This document shows, in pieces, positions 1-8,565 of a DNA stretch of 64,000 nucleotides. Position 1 is the first letter of the stretch. The number at the start of each line of letters is the position of its first letter. Origin of the DNA: Pilimelia terevasa (lineage in GTDB: Bacteria > Actinomycetota > Actinomycetes > Mycobacteriales > Micromonosporaceae); NCBI RefSeq assembly GCF_014647915.1, contig NZ_BMQC01000004.1:186001-250000 (forward strand), given 5' to 3'. The position numbers and the translations under genes were made by a program. A model generated the notes under the pieces. It was not told the origin of the DNA, did not search any database, and was given only the letters and a program-made list of their open reading frames with translations.

Positions 1-286
1 GCGCGACGAGGCCGACGACGAAGGTCAGGGTGCGGTTGCCGAACTCGATCACGCCGTGGACGCCCATGTCGGGCGTGGTGACGTAGGACTCCTCGGTACA
101 GCGGGGCCAGGTGGGGCAGCCCAGGCCCGACTTGGTGAGGCGGACGGCCCCGCCGGTGACCACGATGCCGACGTTGACGAGCATGGATGCCAGGGCCCAA
201 GCGTGTACCCGCCGTAGTCGACTTTCCGGCCCGAACGGGGCGGGGGCGGGCGACGGCAGCGTCGCGGTCGGCGTACCGGTCGTCAT
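1..286 (-). CDS. ctaA: Heme A synthase (CtaA/COX15 family), 5' part only
   Basis: This is the N-terminal 95 codons of a minus-strand gene that runs off the left edge. The translation has a short cytoplasmic leader of about 26 residues, then a first membrane segment (WALASMLVNVGIVVTGGAVR) and the CtaA/Cox15 signature GGAVRLTKSGLGCPTWPRC, with its conserved loop cysteine pair. A further conserved stretch, HGVIEFGNRTLTFVVG, carries the heme-ligand histidine region. The family hydroxylates the C8 methyl of heme O to make heme A for the aa3 oxidase. The gene is divergent from sufR, and a ctaA-suf neighbourhood is common in actinobacteria. The ATG at 286 gives the expected leader. The identification is secure; the C-terminal half cannot be checked. 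Confidence 0.93.
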   Translation of the reverse strand, partial: MTTGTPTATLPSPAPAPFGPESRLRRVHAWALASMLVNVGIVVTGGAVRLTKSGLGCPTWPRCTEESYVTTPDMGVHGVIEFGNRTLTFVVGLVA

Positions 287-370
287 CAGCGGGACCTCGC
301 TTCGCACGGAGGCCGCCATCGTACGCGCGAAGATGATCTTGATTTGGAGCGGATCCCGGCGGGTGCCGCG

Positions 371-427
371 GGTTAGGTAACCCTGGCTTGGCGATCGACC
401 AATAAATACGTCACACTGGCGTAGTGA
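371..427 (+). promoter_or_regulatory. Putative sufR promoter/operator region
   Basis: The 137-bp ctaA-sufR divergent gap contains a short palindrome GGTTAGGTAACC (371-382), an AT-rich AATAAATA (401-408) that could be a -10 element for a short-leader transcript, and an imperfect inverted repeat TCAC-N9-GTGA (411-427) overlapping the GTG start of sufR. SufR proteins repress their own operon from such inverted repeats. The arms are only 4 bp, so the exact operator is inference. Confidence 0.4.
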
Positions 428-1212
428 AAAAGATGCCGGCGCTGGTGGACGCCCCCGCGGGGGCGCCGCACGCCGGTCCGCGCCCGGCGCCGCCCGGCGC
501 CGCCGACGCGGCGGACTACGACGGCCCCACCCGCGGGCGGGTGGCGCACCTGCTGCGCGACCGCGGCCCGGCCACCGCCGCCGACCTCGGCGCCGCGCTG
601 GGCCTGAGTCCGGCGGCCATCCGCCGGCACCTCGACGCGCTCCTGGCCGACGGCATCGTCACCCAGCGTGACGTCGGGGCCACTGCGCCTCGGGGACGCG
701 GCCGGCCGGCGCGGCAGTTCGCGCTCACCGAGCGCGGCCACGAGGCCATGAGCCCGCACCTGTACGACGACCTCGCCGGGGCGGCGCTGCGCTGGATCGC
801 TGCGCGCGGCGGCGCCGACGCGGTCTCGGCCTTCGCCGCCGACCAGGTCTCCGGCCTGGAGCAGCGGTGCCGCGCGGCGCTGGCGTCGGCCGGCGACGAC
901 GTCTTCGCCCGGGCCGAGGCGCTCGCCGAGGCGCTGACGGCCGAGGGTTACGCTGCCAGCGCGTCCGCCATCACCTCCGGCGGCCAGTTGTGCCAGCACC
1001 ACTGCCCGGTCGCGCAGGTGGCCGCGGAGTTCCCCCAGCTCTGTGAGGCCGAGACGGCGGTCATCGCCCGCCTCATCGGCACCCATGTGCAGCGATTGGC
1101 GACCATCGCACACGGGGACGGGGTGTGTACCACGCACATCCCGGCGCCCGGCCGCAGCGGCCGGGACACACCGATCGACACCGTCACCACCGTGAGGGGA
1201 CCCAGTAGATGA
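424..1212 (+). CDS. sufR: SufR-type iron-sulfur cluster-sensing repressor
   Basis: A 262-residue winged-helix regulator. An Ala/Pro-rich leader (1-35) is followed by a DeoR/ArsR-like helix-turn-helix (about 38-80: [19 protein letters not shown]) and a basic wing. The C-terminal domain has four cysteines, C190, C194, C207 and C235, in the CxxxC-x12-C...C spacing of SufR, whose cluster ligands sense Fe-S status. It is the first gene of the suf operon, and its TGA overlaps the sufB ATG. It probably represses this operon when clusters are sufficient. The start is GTG at 424; an in-frame ATG at 433 is an alternative. Assignment rests on cysteine pattern and position together. Confidence 0.9.
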   Translation: MKKMPALVDAPAGAPHAGPRPAPPGAADAADYDGPTRGRVAHLLRDRGPATAADLGAALGLSPAAIRRHLDALLADGIVTQRDVGATAPRGRGRPARQFALTERGHEAMSPHLYDDLAGAALRWIAARGGADAVSAFAADQVSGLEQRCRAALASAGDDVFARAEALAEALTAEGYAASASAITSGGQLCQHHCPVAQVAAEFPQLCEAETAVIARLIGTHVQRLATIAHGDGVCTTHIPAPGRSGRDTPIDTVTTVRGPSR

Positions 1213-2636
1213 CCGAGCAGACCGTGCCGCCCACGCAGGAGGAGCACCTCGCCGCCCTGGGCAAGTACGAGTACGGCTGGGCCGACGCCGACGTCGCGGG
1301 GGCCAGCGCCCGGCGCGGCCTGTCGGAGGCCGTCGTCCGGGACATCTCGGCGAAGAAGAACGAGCCCGGCTGGATGCTCGACCTGCGCCTCAAGGGACTG
1401 CGGCTGTTCGGTCGCAAGCCCATGCCGTCGTGGGGCTCCGACCTGTCCGGGATCGACTTCGACAACATCAAGTACTTCGTGCGGTCCACCGAGAAGCAGG
1501 CCACGAGCTGGGAGGACCTGCCCGAGGACATCAAGAACACCTACGACCGGCTGGGCATCCCGGAGGCCGAGAAGCAGCGCCTGGTCGCCGGTGTCGCCGC
1601 GCAGTACGAGTCCGAGGTCGTGTACCACGCGATCCGCGAGGACCTGGAGCAGCAGGGCGTGCTGTTCCTGGACACCGACACCGCGCTGCGGGAGCACCCG
1701 GAGGTCTTCCAGGAGTACTTCGGCACGGTCATCCCGGTCGGCGACAACAAATTCGCCGCGCTGAACACCGCCGTGTGGTCCGGCGGCTCGTTCATCTACG
1801 TGCCCAAGGGCGTCCAGGTCGACATCCCGCTCCAGGCGTACTTCCGCATCAACACCGAGAACATGGGTCAGTTCGAGCGGACCCTGATCATCGTCGACGA
1901 GGGCGCGTACGTGCACTACGTCGAGGGCTGCACCGCCCCGATCTACTCGTCGGACTCGCTGCACAGCGCCGTGGTGGAGATCATCGTGCGCAAGGGCGGC
2001 CGGTGCCGGTACACGACCATCCAGAACTGGTCGAACAACGTGTACAACCTGGTCACCAAGCGCGCCGTCTGCCACGAGGGCGCGACCATGGAGTGGGTCG
2101 ACGGCAACATCGGCTCCAAGGTCACCATGAAGTACCCGGCGGTGTTCATGACCGGTGAGCACGCCAAGGGCGAGGTCCTGTCGGTGGCCATGGCCGGCGA
2201 GGGCCAGCACCAGGACGCGGGCGCCAAGATGGTGCACGCCGCCCCGCACACCTCCTCGACGATCATCAGCAAGTCCATCGCCCGCGGCGGCGGCCGCACC
2301 TCCTACCGCGGCCTGGTCCAGGTCCTGGAGGGCTCGCACCACAGCGCCAGCACCGTCAAGTGCGACGCGCTGCTGGTCGACACCATCTCCCGGTCCGACA
2401 CCTACCCCTACGTCGACATCCGCGAGGACGACGTCAACATGGGGCACGAGGCGACCGTCTCCAAGGTCAGCGACGACCAGCTCTTCTACCTGATGAGCCG
2501 CGGGCTGAGCGAGGACGAGGCGATGGCCATGATCGTCCGGGGCTTCATCGAGCCGGTCGCCAAGGAACTGCCGATGGAGTACGCCCTCGAACTCAACCGG
2601 CTCATCGAGCTCCAGATGGAAGGCGCGGTCGGCTGA
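1209..2636 (+). CDS. sufB: Fe-S cluster assembly scaffold subunit SufB
   Basis: A 475-residue SufB, the usual length. SufB forms the SufBC2D scaffold in the cytosol, where sulfur and iron are built into clusters. Recognisable stretches include [24 protein letters not shown], the acidic/His-rich C-terminal segment [10 protein letters not shown], and [18 protein letters not shown], which carries the region implicated in cluster building. The ATG at 1209 overlaps the sufR stop and is preceded by a GAGGGG Shine-Dalgarno inside sufR, so the two are translationally coupled. SufD follows after 3 bases. Nothing in the coding sequence looks damaged. Confidence 0.97.
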   Translation: MTEQTVPPTQEEHLAALGKYEYGWADADVAGASARRGLSEAVVRDISAKKNEPGWMLDLRLKGLRLFGRKPMPSWGSDLSGIDFDNIKYFVRSTEKQATSWEDLPEDIKNTYDRLGIPEAEKQRLVAGVAAQYESEVVYHAIREDLEQQGVLFLDTDTALREHPEVFQEYFGTVIPVGDNKFAALNTAVWSGGSFIYVPKGVQVDIPLQAYFRINTENMGQFERTLIIVDEGAYVHYVEGCTAPIYSSDSLHSAVVEIIVRKGGRCRYTTIQNWSNNVYNLVTKRAVCHEGATMEWVDGNIGSKVTMKYPAVFMTGEHAKGEVLSVAMAGEGQHQDAGAKMVHAAPHTSSTIISKSIARGGGRTSYRGLVQVLEGSHHSASTVKCDALLVDTISRSDTYPYVDIREDDVNMGHEATVSKVSDDQLFYLMSRGLSEDEAMAMIVRGFIEPVAKELPMEYALELNRLIELQMEGAVG

Positions 2637-2639
2637 CCC

Positions 2640-3803
2640 ATGACAACTGAGATCATCCCCGCCAGCACCAAGGCGCAGGCGCTGCGCTCGTACGACGTGG
2701 CCGACTTCCCCGAGCTGACCGGCCGCGAGGAGGACTGGCGGTTCACCCCGCTGCGGCGCCTGCGCGGCCTGGCCACCGGCGACGGCGGCCCGCTCGGCGC
2801 CGCCCCGTCGCTGACCTACGACGCGCTGCCGGCCGGCGTCACGGTCGGCGCGGTCGACCGGGACGACCCGCGGATCGGCAGCGTGCTCACCCCGACGGAC
2901 CGGATCAGCGCGCTGGCGTACGGCCGGTTCGCCAAGGCCGCGCTCGTCTCGGTGGCCGCCGACGCGGTGCTGACGGCGCCGGCCCGGCTGCGGCTGGCCG
3001 GCGCCGGTGCCGAGGGCGTCGCCTTCGCGCACACGTTCGTCGAGGTCGGCCGGTTCGCCGAGGCCACGCTCGTGCTGGAGTCGACCGGCTCGACCACATT
3101 GGCCGACAACGTGGAGGTGCACGTCGCCGACGGCGCGCGGCTGACCCTGGTGACGGTCGCCGAGTGGGCGGCCGACGCGGTCCAGGCCCAGCACGTGGCG
3201 TTCCGGCTGGGCCGCGACGCCAAGCTCACCCACGTGCAGGTGACCCTGGGCGGCGACCTGGTGCGCCAGTACGCGACGGTCAACTACGCCGGGCGCGGCG
3301 GCGACGCCGACCTGTTCGGACTGTACTTCGCCGACGCCGGCCAGCACCTGGAGCACCGGCAGCTCGCCGACCACACCGTCCCGGACTGCCGCAGCAACGT
3401 CGGCTACCGCGGCGCGCTGCAGGGCGCCGGGGCGCACACCGTCTGGGTCGGCGACGTGCTGATCCGCGCGGCCGCCACGGGCACGGACACCTACGAGATC
3501 AACCGGAACCTGCTGCTCTCCGAGGGCGCCCGCGCCGACTCGGTGCCGAACCTGGAGATCGAGACCGGCGAGGTGGCCGGCGCCGGCCACGCCAGCGCGA
3601 CGGGCCGGTTCGACGACGAGCACCTCTTCTACCTGATGGCCCGGGGCATCCCGGAGGCCGAGGCGCGCAAGCTGGTGGTCCGCGGGTTCTTCGCCGAACT
3701 GCTCGACAGGATCCCGGTCGAGGACCTGCGCGAGCGGCTGGGCGCGGTCATCGAGGGGCGGCTGGCGCGGGCCGAGGCGGGCGCGGGGGTCGCGGCACGA
3801 TGA
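2640..3803 (+). CDS. sufD: Fe-S cluster assembly scaffold subunit SufD
   Basis: A 387-residue SufD, paralogous to SufB, forming the SufB-SufD heterodimer of the scaffold. The N-terminal quarter is variable. The C-terminal beta-helix contains DTYEINRNLLLSEGARADSVPNLEI and GHASATGRFDDEHLFYLMARGI (each given here only as position markers near residues 280-345), which mirror the C-terminal SufB motif around H and E residues. It starts 3 bases after sufB, and its stop overlaps the ATG of the Rieske ferredoxin gene. SufD is thought to help iron delivery to the scaffold. Confidence 0.95.
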   Translation: MTTEIIPASTKAQALRSYDVADFPELTGREEDWRFTPLRRLRGLATGDGGPLGAAPSLTYDALPAGVTVGAVDRDDPRIGSVLTPTDRISALAYGRFAKAALVSVAADAVLTAPARLRLAGAGAEGVAFAHTFVEVGRFAEATLVLESTGSTTLADNVEVHVADGARLTLVTVAEWAADAVQAQHVAFRLGRDAKLTHVQVTLGGDLVRQYATVNYAGRGGDADLFGLYFADAGQHLEHRQLADHTVPDCRSNVGYRGALQGAGAHTVWVGDVLIRAAATGTDTYEINRNLLLSEGARADSVPNLEIETGEVAGAGHASATGRFDDEHLFYLMARGIPEAEARKLVVRGFFAELLDRIPVEDLRERLGAVIEGRLARAEAGAGVAAR

Positions 3804-4126
3804 TCAGGGTCTGCGCCGCCGCCGAGGTGGCCAAGGGGACGGCGGTCTCCGCGGAGGTCGACGGCACGCCCGTGGCCGTCGTGCACGCCGACGACGACGC
3901 GTTCTACGCCGTCCGCGACGAGTGTTCGCACGCCTCGATCGCCCTGTCCGAAGGGGAGGTCGAGGGCTGCATGATCGAGTGCTGGCTGCACGGCTCGCGC
4001 TTCGACCTGCGCACCGGCGCCCCGACCGGCCTGCCGGCCACCGAACCCGTCCCGACCTACCCCGTCGAGATCCGCGACGGCGACCTCTACGTCGATTTGA
4101 ACCCGAGCAACGGAGTGACCGCATGA
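3800..4126 (+). CDS. Rieske-type [2Fe-2S] ferredoxin in the suf operon
   Basis: A 108-residue soluble Rieske protein. The cluster motifs are C42-x-H44 (ECSHAS) and C61-x2-H64 (ECWLHGS), 16 residues apart, giving the two-Cys two-His ligation of NirD/bacterial Rieske ferredoxins. There is no signal peptide or membrane anchor. The ATG at 3800 overlaps the sufD stop and the TGA overlaps the sufC start, so it is translated as part of the suf transcript. Actinobacterial suf operons often carry this gene between sufD and sufC. It may carry electrons for cluster assembly or be a client; its partner is not known from sequence. Confidence 0.92.
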   Translation: MIRVCAAAEVAKGTAVSAEVDGTPVAVVHADDDAFYAVRDECSHASIALSEGEVEGCMIECWLHGSRFDLRTGAPTGLPATEPVPTYPVEIRDGDLYVDLNPSNGVTA

Positions 4127-4893
4127 GCACCCTCCAGATCCGCGACCTCCAGGTCTCGGTGAAGCTGCCCGACGGCGCGCGCAAGCCGATCCTCGCCGGG
4201 GTGACGCTCACCGTGCGGGCGGGCGAGACCCACGCGATCATGGGGCCGAACGGCTCCGGCAAGTCCACGCTGGCCTACTCGGTCGCCGGCCACCCCCGGT
4301 ACGAGATCACCGGCGGCGAGGTCGTGCTCGACGGCGAGGACGTCCTGGCGATGTCCGTCGACGAGCGGGCGCGGGCCGGCATGTTCCTGGCGATGCAGTA
4401 CCCCGTCGAGGTCCCCGGCGTCTCCGTGGCCAACTTCCTGCGCACCGCCAAGACGGCGGTGGACGGCGAGGCCCCGAAGCTGCGCACGTGGGCCGGCGAG
4501 CTGCGCGGCGCCATGGAGCGCCTGCACATGGACCCGGCGATGGCCCAGCGCAACGTCAACGAGGGCTTCTCCGGCGGCGAGAAGAAGCGCCACGAGATCG
4601 TCCAGATGGAGCTGCTGCGGCCGAAGGTGGCGATCCTCGACGAGACCGACTCCGGCCTCGACGTGGACGCCCTGCGCGTGGTCAGCGAGGGCGTGAACCG
4701 CGTCCGCGACACCGGCGAGACCGGCCTGCTGCTGATCACCCACTACACCCGGATCCTGCGCTACATCAAGCCGGACTTCGTGCACGTCTTCGTCGCCGGC
4801 AGGATCGTCGAGGAGGGCGGCCCGGAGCTGGCGGACAAGCTGGAGGCCGAGGGCTACGAGCGCTACACCGCGGCCGCCGCCGCCCGCGACTGA
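4123..4893 (+). CDS. sufC: Fe-S cluster assembly ATPase SufC
   Basis: A 256-residue ABC-type ATPase that drives the SufBCD scaffold. Walker A is GPNGSGKST (41-49), the SufC-specific signature is FSGGEKKRHEI, and Walker B is VAILDETDSGLD, with the catalytic Glu present. The ending LADKLEAEGYERY is typical of the family. The true start is ATG 4123, four bases inside the end of the Rieske gene; much longer readings upstream in this frame are spurious. The sufS gene follows after 17 bases. Confidence 0.97.
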   Translation: MSTLQIRDLQVSVKLPDGARKPILAGVTLTVRAGETHAIMGPNGSGKSTLAYSVAGHPRYEITGGEVVLDGEDVLAMSVDERARAGMFLAMQYPVEVPGVSVANFLRTAKTAVDGEAPKLRTWAGELRGAMERLHMDPAMAQRNVNEGFSGGEKKRHEIVQMELLRPKVAILDETDSGLDVDALRVVSEGVNRVRDTGETGLLLITHYTRILRYIKPDFVHVFVAGRIVEEGGPELADKLEAEGYERYTAAAAARD

Positions 4894-4910
4894 ACCCGGA
4901 AGGGGCCACG

Positions 4911-6209
4911 ATGACCGCCATCCAGATCCCGCAGGGTATGCCGCAGTACGAGGAGATGCCCCGCCTGGACCCGTACACCCTGCGCGCCGACTTCCCGATC
5001 CTGTCCCGCGAGATCAACGGTCACCCGATGGTCTACCTGGACAGCGCGAACACCGCGCAGAAGCCCCGCGTCGTCATCGACGCGATGCGGGAGCACCTGG
5101 AGCGGCACAACGCCAACGTCGCCCGCTCCGTACACACCCTGGGCACCGAGGCGACCGACGCGTACGAGGGCGCGCGGGCCAAGGTCGCCGCGTTCATCGG
5201 CGCGGCGGACCCGGACGAGGTGATCTTCACCAAGAACGCCACCGAGGCGATCAACACGGTGGCGTACGCGTTCGCCAACGCCGGCCCGGACACCGACCCC
5301 CGGTTCCGGCTCGGCCCCGGCGACGAGGTGGTGGTCTCCGAGATGGAGCACCACTCGAACATCGTCCCCTGGCAGCTACTGTGCGAGCGGACCGGCGCCA
5401 CCCTGCGCTGGTTCGGCGTCACCGACGCCGGCCGGCTGAAGCTGGACGACCTGGACGACCTGGTCAACCCGCGCACGAAGATCGTCGCGTACACCGCCGT
5501 CTCCAACGTCCTGGGCACGGTCAACCCGACGTCGGCGATCACCGCCCGCGCCCGCGAGGTCGGGGCGCTGGTCCTGCTGGACGCCTCGCAGGCGGTCCCG
5601 CACCGGCCGACCGACCTGGCCGACCTGAACGCGGACTTCCTCGCGTTCACCGGGCACAAGATGTGCGGCCCGACGGGCATCGGCGTGCTGTGGGGCCGGG
5701 GCGAGCTGCTCGCGGCGATGCCGCCGTTCCTGGGCGGCGGCTCCATGATCGAGTCGGTGACGATGGAGCGGACGACCTTCGCCGCGCCGCCGGCCCGGTT
5801 CGAGGCCGGCACCCCGCCGATCACCGAGGCCGTCGGCCTCGCCGCGGCGGTCGACTACCTGACCGGCGTGGGGATGGAGGCGGTGTCCTGGCACGAGAAG
5901 GAGCTGACCGTCTACGCGCTCGACGCGCTGGCCACCGTCCCCGGGCTGCGGCTGTACGGGCCGGCGATGGCGGTGGGGCGCGGCGGCACGCTGGCGTTCT
6001 CCCTGGACGGCATCCACCCGCACGACGTGGGCCAGGTGCTCGACTCGCTCGGCGTCCAGGTGCGGGTCGGGCACCACTGCGCGCGGCCGCTGATGCTGCG
6101 CTTCGGCGTGCCGGCGATGACCCGGGCGTCGTTCCACCTGTACTCGACCAACGAGGAGGTCGACGCGTTGGTCCGCGGACTCGGACAGGTGCGGAAGGTG
6201 TTCGGCTGA
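4911..6209 (+). CDS. sufS: Cysteine desulfurase SufS
   Basis: A 432-residue class II (group II NifS/CsdB-like) cysteine desulfurase that uses PLP to transfer sulfur from cysteine to SufU. The PLP lysine is K250 in FTGHKMCGPTG, the cofactor histidine lies in EMEHHSNIVPW, and the persulfide cysteine is C390 in RVGHHCARPLM, on the short loop typical of SufS. It has an N-terminal extension of about 20 residues before the fold. The ATG at 4911 has a GGAAGGGG Shine-Dalgarno. The last codon overlaps the sufU start. Confidence 0.97.
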   Translation: MTAIQIPQGMPQYEEMPRLDPYTLRADFPILSREINGHPMVYLDSANTAQKPRVVIDAMREHLERHNANVARSVHTLGTEATDAYEGARAKVAAFIGAADPDEVIFTKNATEAINTVAYAFANAGPDTDPRFRLGPGDEVVVSEMEHHSNIVPWQLLCERTGATLRWFGVTDAGRLKLDDLDDLVNPRTKIVAYTAVSNVLGTVNPTSAITARAREVGALVLLDASQAVPHRPTDLADLNADFLAFTGHKMCGPTGIGVLWGRGELLAAMPPFLGGGSMIESVTMERTTFAAPPARFEAGTPPITEAVGLAAAVDYLTGVGMEAVSWHEKELTVYALDALATVPGLRLYGPAMAVGRGGTLAFSLDGIHPHDVGQVLDSLGVQVRVGHHCARPLMLRFGVPAMTRASFHLYSTNEEVDALVRGLGQVRKVFG

Positions 6210-6682
6210 TGCAGCTCGACACGCTGTACCAGGAGATCATCCTGGACCACTACAAGCACCCGCAGGGCAAGGGCCTGCGCGAGCCGTACGGCGCGCAGGT
6301 CCACCACGTCAACCCGACCTGCGGCGACGAGATCACGCTGCGGGTGGCGCTCGACGGCGGCCGGGTCGCCGACGTCTCGTACGACGGGCAGGGCTGCTCG
6401 ATCAGCCAGGCCTCGGCGAGCATCCTGCACGAACTGTGCGCCGGCCGGGCGGTGCCCGAGGCGTTCGCCGTCCACGAGGCGTTCGTGGCGCTGATGTCCG
6501 GCCGCGGGCGGGTGGAGCCGGACGAGGACGTCCTCGGCGACGCCGTGGCGTTCGCGGGCGTGGCGCGGTACCCGGCGCGGGTCAAGTGCGCGCTGCTGTC
6601 CTGGATGGCCTTCAAGGACGCCGCGGTGCGCGCGGCCGCGGAGTCCACCCCGATGCTGACCGAGGAAGGGAAGGCGACCTGA
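6209..6682 (+). CDS. sufU: Sulfur acceptor SufU (zinc-dependent sulfurtransferase)
   Basis: A 157-residue IscU-fold protein. The three cysteines and the Asp needed for zinc binding and sulfur transfer are present: C38 and D40 in NPTCGDE, C63 in QGCSIS, and C127 in RVKCALLSW. The extra segment between the second and third cysteine is the insertion that separates SufU from scaffold-type IscU. It takes persulfide sulfur from SufS, encoded immediately upstream with a 1-base overlap, and passes it to SufBCD. Confidence 0.96.
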   Translation: MQLDTLYQEIILDHYKHPQGKGLREPYGAQVHHVNPTCGDEITLRVALDGGRVADVSYDGQGCSISQASASILHELCAGRAVPEAFAVHEAFVALMSGRGRVEPDEDVLGDAVAFAGVARYPARVKCALLSWMAFKDAAVRAAAESTPMLTEEGKAT

Positions 6683-7290
6683 TGAGCGAGTCCCCGACGA
6701 CCGCCGAGCGCACGGGCTCCGCGGCCTACCTGCGCCCCGCCGAGGCGCCGCCGGGCTCCTCCGCGGAGGCGGTACCGACCCCGGCCGCCACGCCGCCGGC
6801 GGCACCGCCCGCGGGCACCACGCCCCCCGACACCCCGGCCGGCGGCACCCTCCCCGCGTCCGACGCGGGGACTGCGGCGGCCGACATCGCACCCGCCGCC
6901 GACGTCGCACCAGCGGCCGATGCCGCCGCCGCACCCGCCGACGCCGCCGTCCGGCCCGACCGGGCGAAGGCCGAGCCGGCCGAGGTCGAGGAGGCGATGA
7001 AGGACGTCGTGGACCCCGAGCTGGGCATCAACGTCGTCGACCTCGGCCTGCTCTACGGCGTGCACGTCGACGACGACCACGTCGCCACGCTCGACATGAC
7101 CCTGACCTCCGCCGCGTGCCCGCTCACCGACGTGATCGAGGACCAGACCCGCCAGGCCCTGACGGCCGGCCCCGGCGGGGGACTGGTGCAGGACGTGCGG
7201 ATCAACTGGGTGTGGCTGCCGCCGTGGGGCCCCGACAAGATCACCGACGAGGGCCGCGACCAGCTACGGGCGCTCGGCTTCAACGTCTGA
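6682..7290 (+). CDS. sufT: SufT-like DUF59/MIP18 Fe-S maturation factor with long Ala/Pro N-terminus
   Basis: A 202-residue protein. The C-terminal 105 residues are a DUF59 (MIP18/PaaD) domain: VEEAMKDVVDPELGINVVDLG, then a Cys in LTSAACPLTDVI, the conserved DUF59 cysteine. The first 95 residues are a low-complexity Ala/Pro/Thr stretch with repeated AADIAP/AADVAP/AADAAA units and no predicted fold. Such long tails occur in actinobacterial SufT but vary in length. SufT helps load clusters into apo-targets. The ATG overlaps the sufU stop region, and the gene ends the operon 21 bases before a strong hairpin. Confidence 0.9.
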   Translation: MSESPTTAERTGSAAYLRPAEAPPGSSAEAVPTPAATPPAAPPAGTTPPDTPAGGTLPASDAGTAAADIAPAADVAPAADAAAAPADAAVRPDRAKAEPAEVEEAMKDVVDPELGINVVDLGLLYGVHVDDDHVATLDMTLTSAACPLTDVIEDQTRQALTAGPGGGLVQDVRINWVWLPPWGPDKITDEGRDQLRALGFNV

Positions 7291-7311
7291 GTCACCGCGG
7301 CGCCGCCACAC

Positions 7312-7351
7312 CGACACCGGCCGCGGACGACTCCGTCCGCGGCCGGTGTCG
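7312..7351 (+). terminator. Strong hairpin terminating the suf operon
   Basis: A perfect 18-bp inverted repeat (7312-7329 with 7334-7351) around a 4-base loop ACTC, 21 bases after the sufT stop. There is no U-tract, as is common for terminators in high-GC actinobacteria. Confidence 0.85.
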
Positions 7352-7439
7352 TGCGCGGGCGGAGCGGTTGGGGCGGCGTGGGCCCTGCCGCGGTGGGTGC
7401 GGCATTTCGTGGCGCCCTCGACCATTTCGGCGCCAGGAC

Positions 7440-7468
7440 TTGCATTTGTGGCCGCGGTCACATCTACT
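7440..7468 (+). promoter_or_regulatory. Predicted promoter of first trypsin gene (P1)
   Basis: The -35 TTGCAT (7440-7445) and -10 TCTACT (7463-7468) are 17 bases apart. The segment from 7435 to 7493 matches 9477-9535 upstream of the paralogous protease gene at about four in five positions, including identical AGGACTTG, CACATCTACT and TATCGAT blocks, which supports its being functional. Confidence 0.6.
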
Positions 7469-7622
7469 AGTCTCGATTTATCGATACCCGCGTCGTCGCT
7501 GACGGCACTGTCGGCCGGTGCTGCCCACCAACGGCGGTGCTGCCGCTGCCGCCAGCACCGGAGCCGACAACCCCCCCGGCTTCCGGCCCAGTCCGACACG
7601 GGCCTCTCTTCGAGGAGATCAC

Positions 7623-8429
7623 ATGAGGCGATCCACCCTTTTCGCCGCCCTTGCCGTCGCCCTGACCGCGTCCGCCGTCCCGATGGTGGCCCACGCCGGC
7701 GAGGCGCCCGAGGCGACCCCGTCCGGCCAGACCCGCATCGTCGGCGGCAAGCCGGCGGCCGAGGGCCAGTTCCCGTGGGCCGTCAAGCTGAGTGTCGGCT
7801 GCGGCGGGACGATCGTCTCGCCCGACATCGTGATCAGCGCCCAGCACTGCTTCTCCAAGCCGGGCAAGGCCTTCACCGCCTACATGGGCAAGATCGACTG
7901 GGCCCAGGGCGAGAAGCGCGCCGGCAGCAAGTACAAGGTCGGCGGCGGCCCCGAGAAGGGCGACTGGGCCGTCCTGAAGCTCGACTCGGCCTACACCCCG
8001 GCCGCCTACCCGGTCTTCCCGTCCGACGATTCGTTCGACGCCGCCAAGATGTTCCGGGCGGCCGGCTGGGGCGCGATCCGCGAGGGCGGCCCGTCCTCGA
8101 AGACCCTGCTCTACGTGGACGTGCCGCTGGTGGCGGACACCGACAAGGCGTGCAGCAAGGCGCCCAAGGTCGAGATCTGTGCCGGTGACCTGGCCAAGGG
8201 TGGCATCGACACCTGCCAGGGCGACTCCGGCGGGCCGCTGGTGGCGTCGAAGACCGGCGACATGAACGCCAAGCCCGAGGAGTGGGTGCTGGTCGGCATG
8301 ACGAGCTGGGGTCGGGGCTGCGCCCGTCCCAACGAGCCCGGCCACTACGCCCAGCTCACCGCACACCGCACCGAGATCCTGAACGCGATCAAGGAGCTCG
8401 GCGGCCAGGCCCCGGTCAACATGGGCTGA
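7623..8429 (+). CDS. Secreted trypsin-like serine protease (S1 family), copy 1
   Basis: A 268-residue S1A protease. A Sec signal peptide (about 1-25, ending AHA) and short propeptide precede the activation site TR|IVGG (39-42). The catalytic triad is H75 (SAQHC), D114 (GDWAVLKL) and S202 (CQGDSGGPL). D196 occupies the S1-pocket position, predicting cleavage after Arg/Lys. Six cysteines fit three disulfides. A GAGGAG Shine-Dalgarno precedes ATG 7623. A paralogue lies 1.1 kb downstream with an exporter gene between them. Extracellular protein digestion is the likely role. Confidence 0.95.
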   Translation: MRRSTLFAALAVALTASAVPMVAHAGEAPEATPSGQTRIVGGKPAAEGQFPWAVKLSVGCGGTIVSPDIVISAQHCFSKPGKAFTAYMGKIDWAQGEKRAGSKYKVGGGPEKGDWAVLKLDSAYTPAAYPVFPSDDSFDAAKMFRAAGWGAIREGGPSSKTLLYVDVPLVADTDKACSKAPKVEICAGDLAKGGIDTCQGDSGGPLVASKTGDMNAKPEEWVLVGMTSWGRGCARPNEPGHYAQLTAHRTEILNAIKELGGQAPVNMG

Positions 8430-8446
8430 CCGCCACACCGCGCGAC

Positions 8447-8484
8447 CCGGTGCCCCGTACCTCCCGCGAGGTGCGGGGCACCGG
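8447..8484 (+). terminator. Hairpin after first trypsin gene
   Basis: A 17-bp stem (8447-8463 with 8468-8484) with one G-U pair and a 4-base loop CCGC, 18 bases after the protease stop. Confidence 0.8.
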
Positions 8485-8565
8485 TGCGTCCGGGTACCGG
8501 CCCCGCCCGGGGCGCCGGCCGGAAATCCGTGTCGCCCCGCGTACCGCGCCGGCACACTGGGCCGG

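Larger units (their letters stand above)
7291..7622. other. Intergenic region between sufT and the first trypsin gene
   Basis: 332 bases. It holds the suf operon terminator (7312-7351), then about 85 bases without recognisable features, then the promoter segment (7435-7493) that is repeated upstream of the second protease gene, and a leader of roughly 150 bases with no clear structure before the GAGGAG-led ATG. Confidence 0.7.

Noticed and set aside
371-390. IdeR/DtxR box upstream of sufR
   Set aside because: Only the TTAGGT half-site matches (about 11 of 19 positions), so chance is a fair explanation.
948-3623. 891-codon minus-strand reading frame across sufB and sufD
   Set aside because: It is the mirror of the real suf genes in very GC-rich DNA. 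It has no recognisable domain, while the plus strand encodes intact SufB and SufD.
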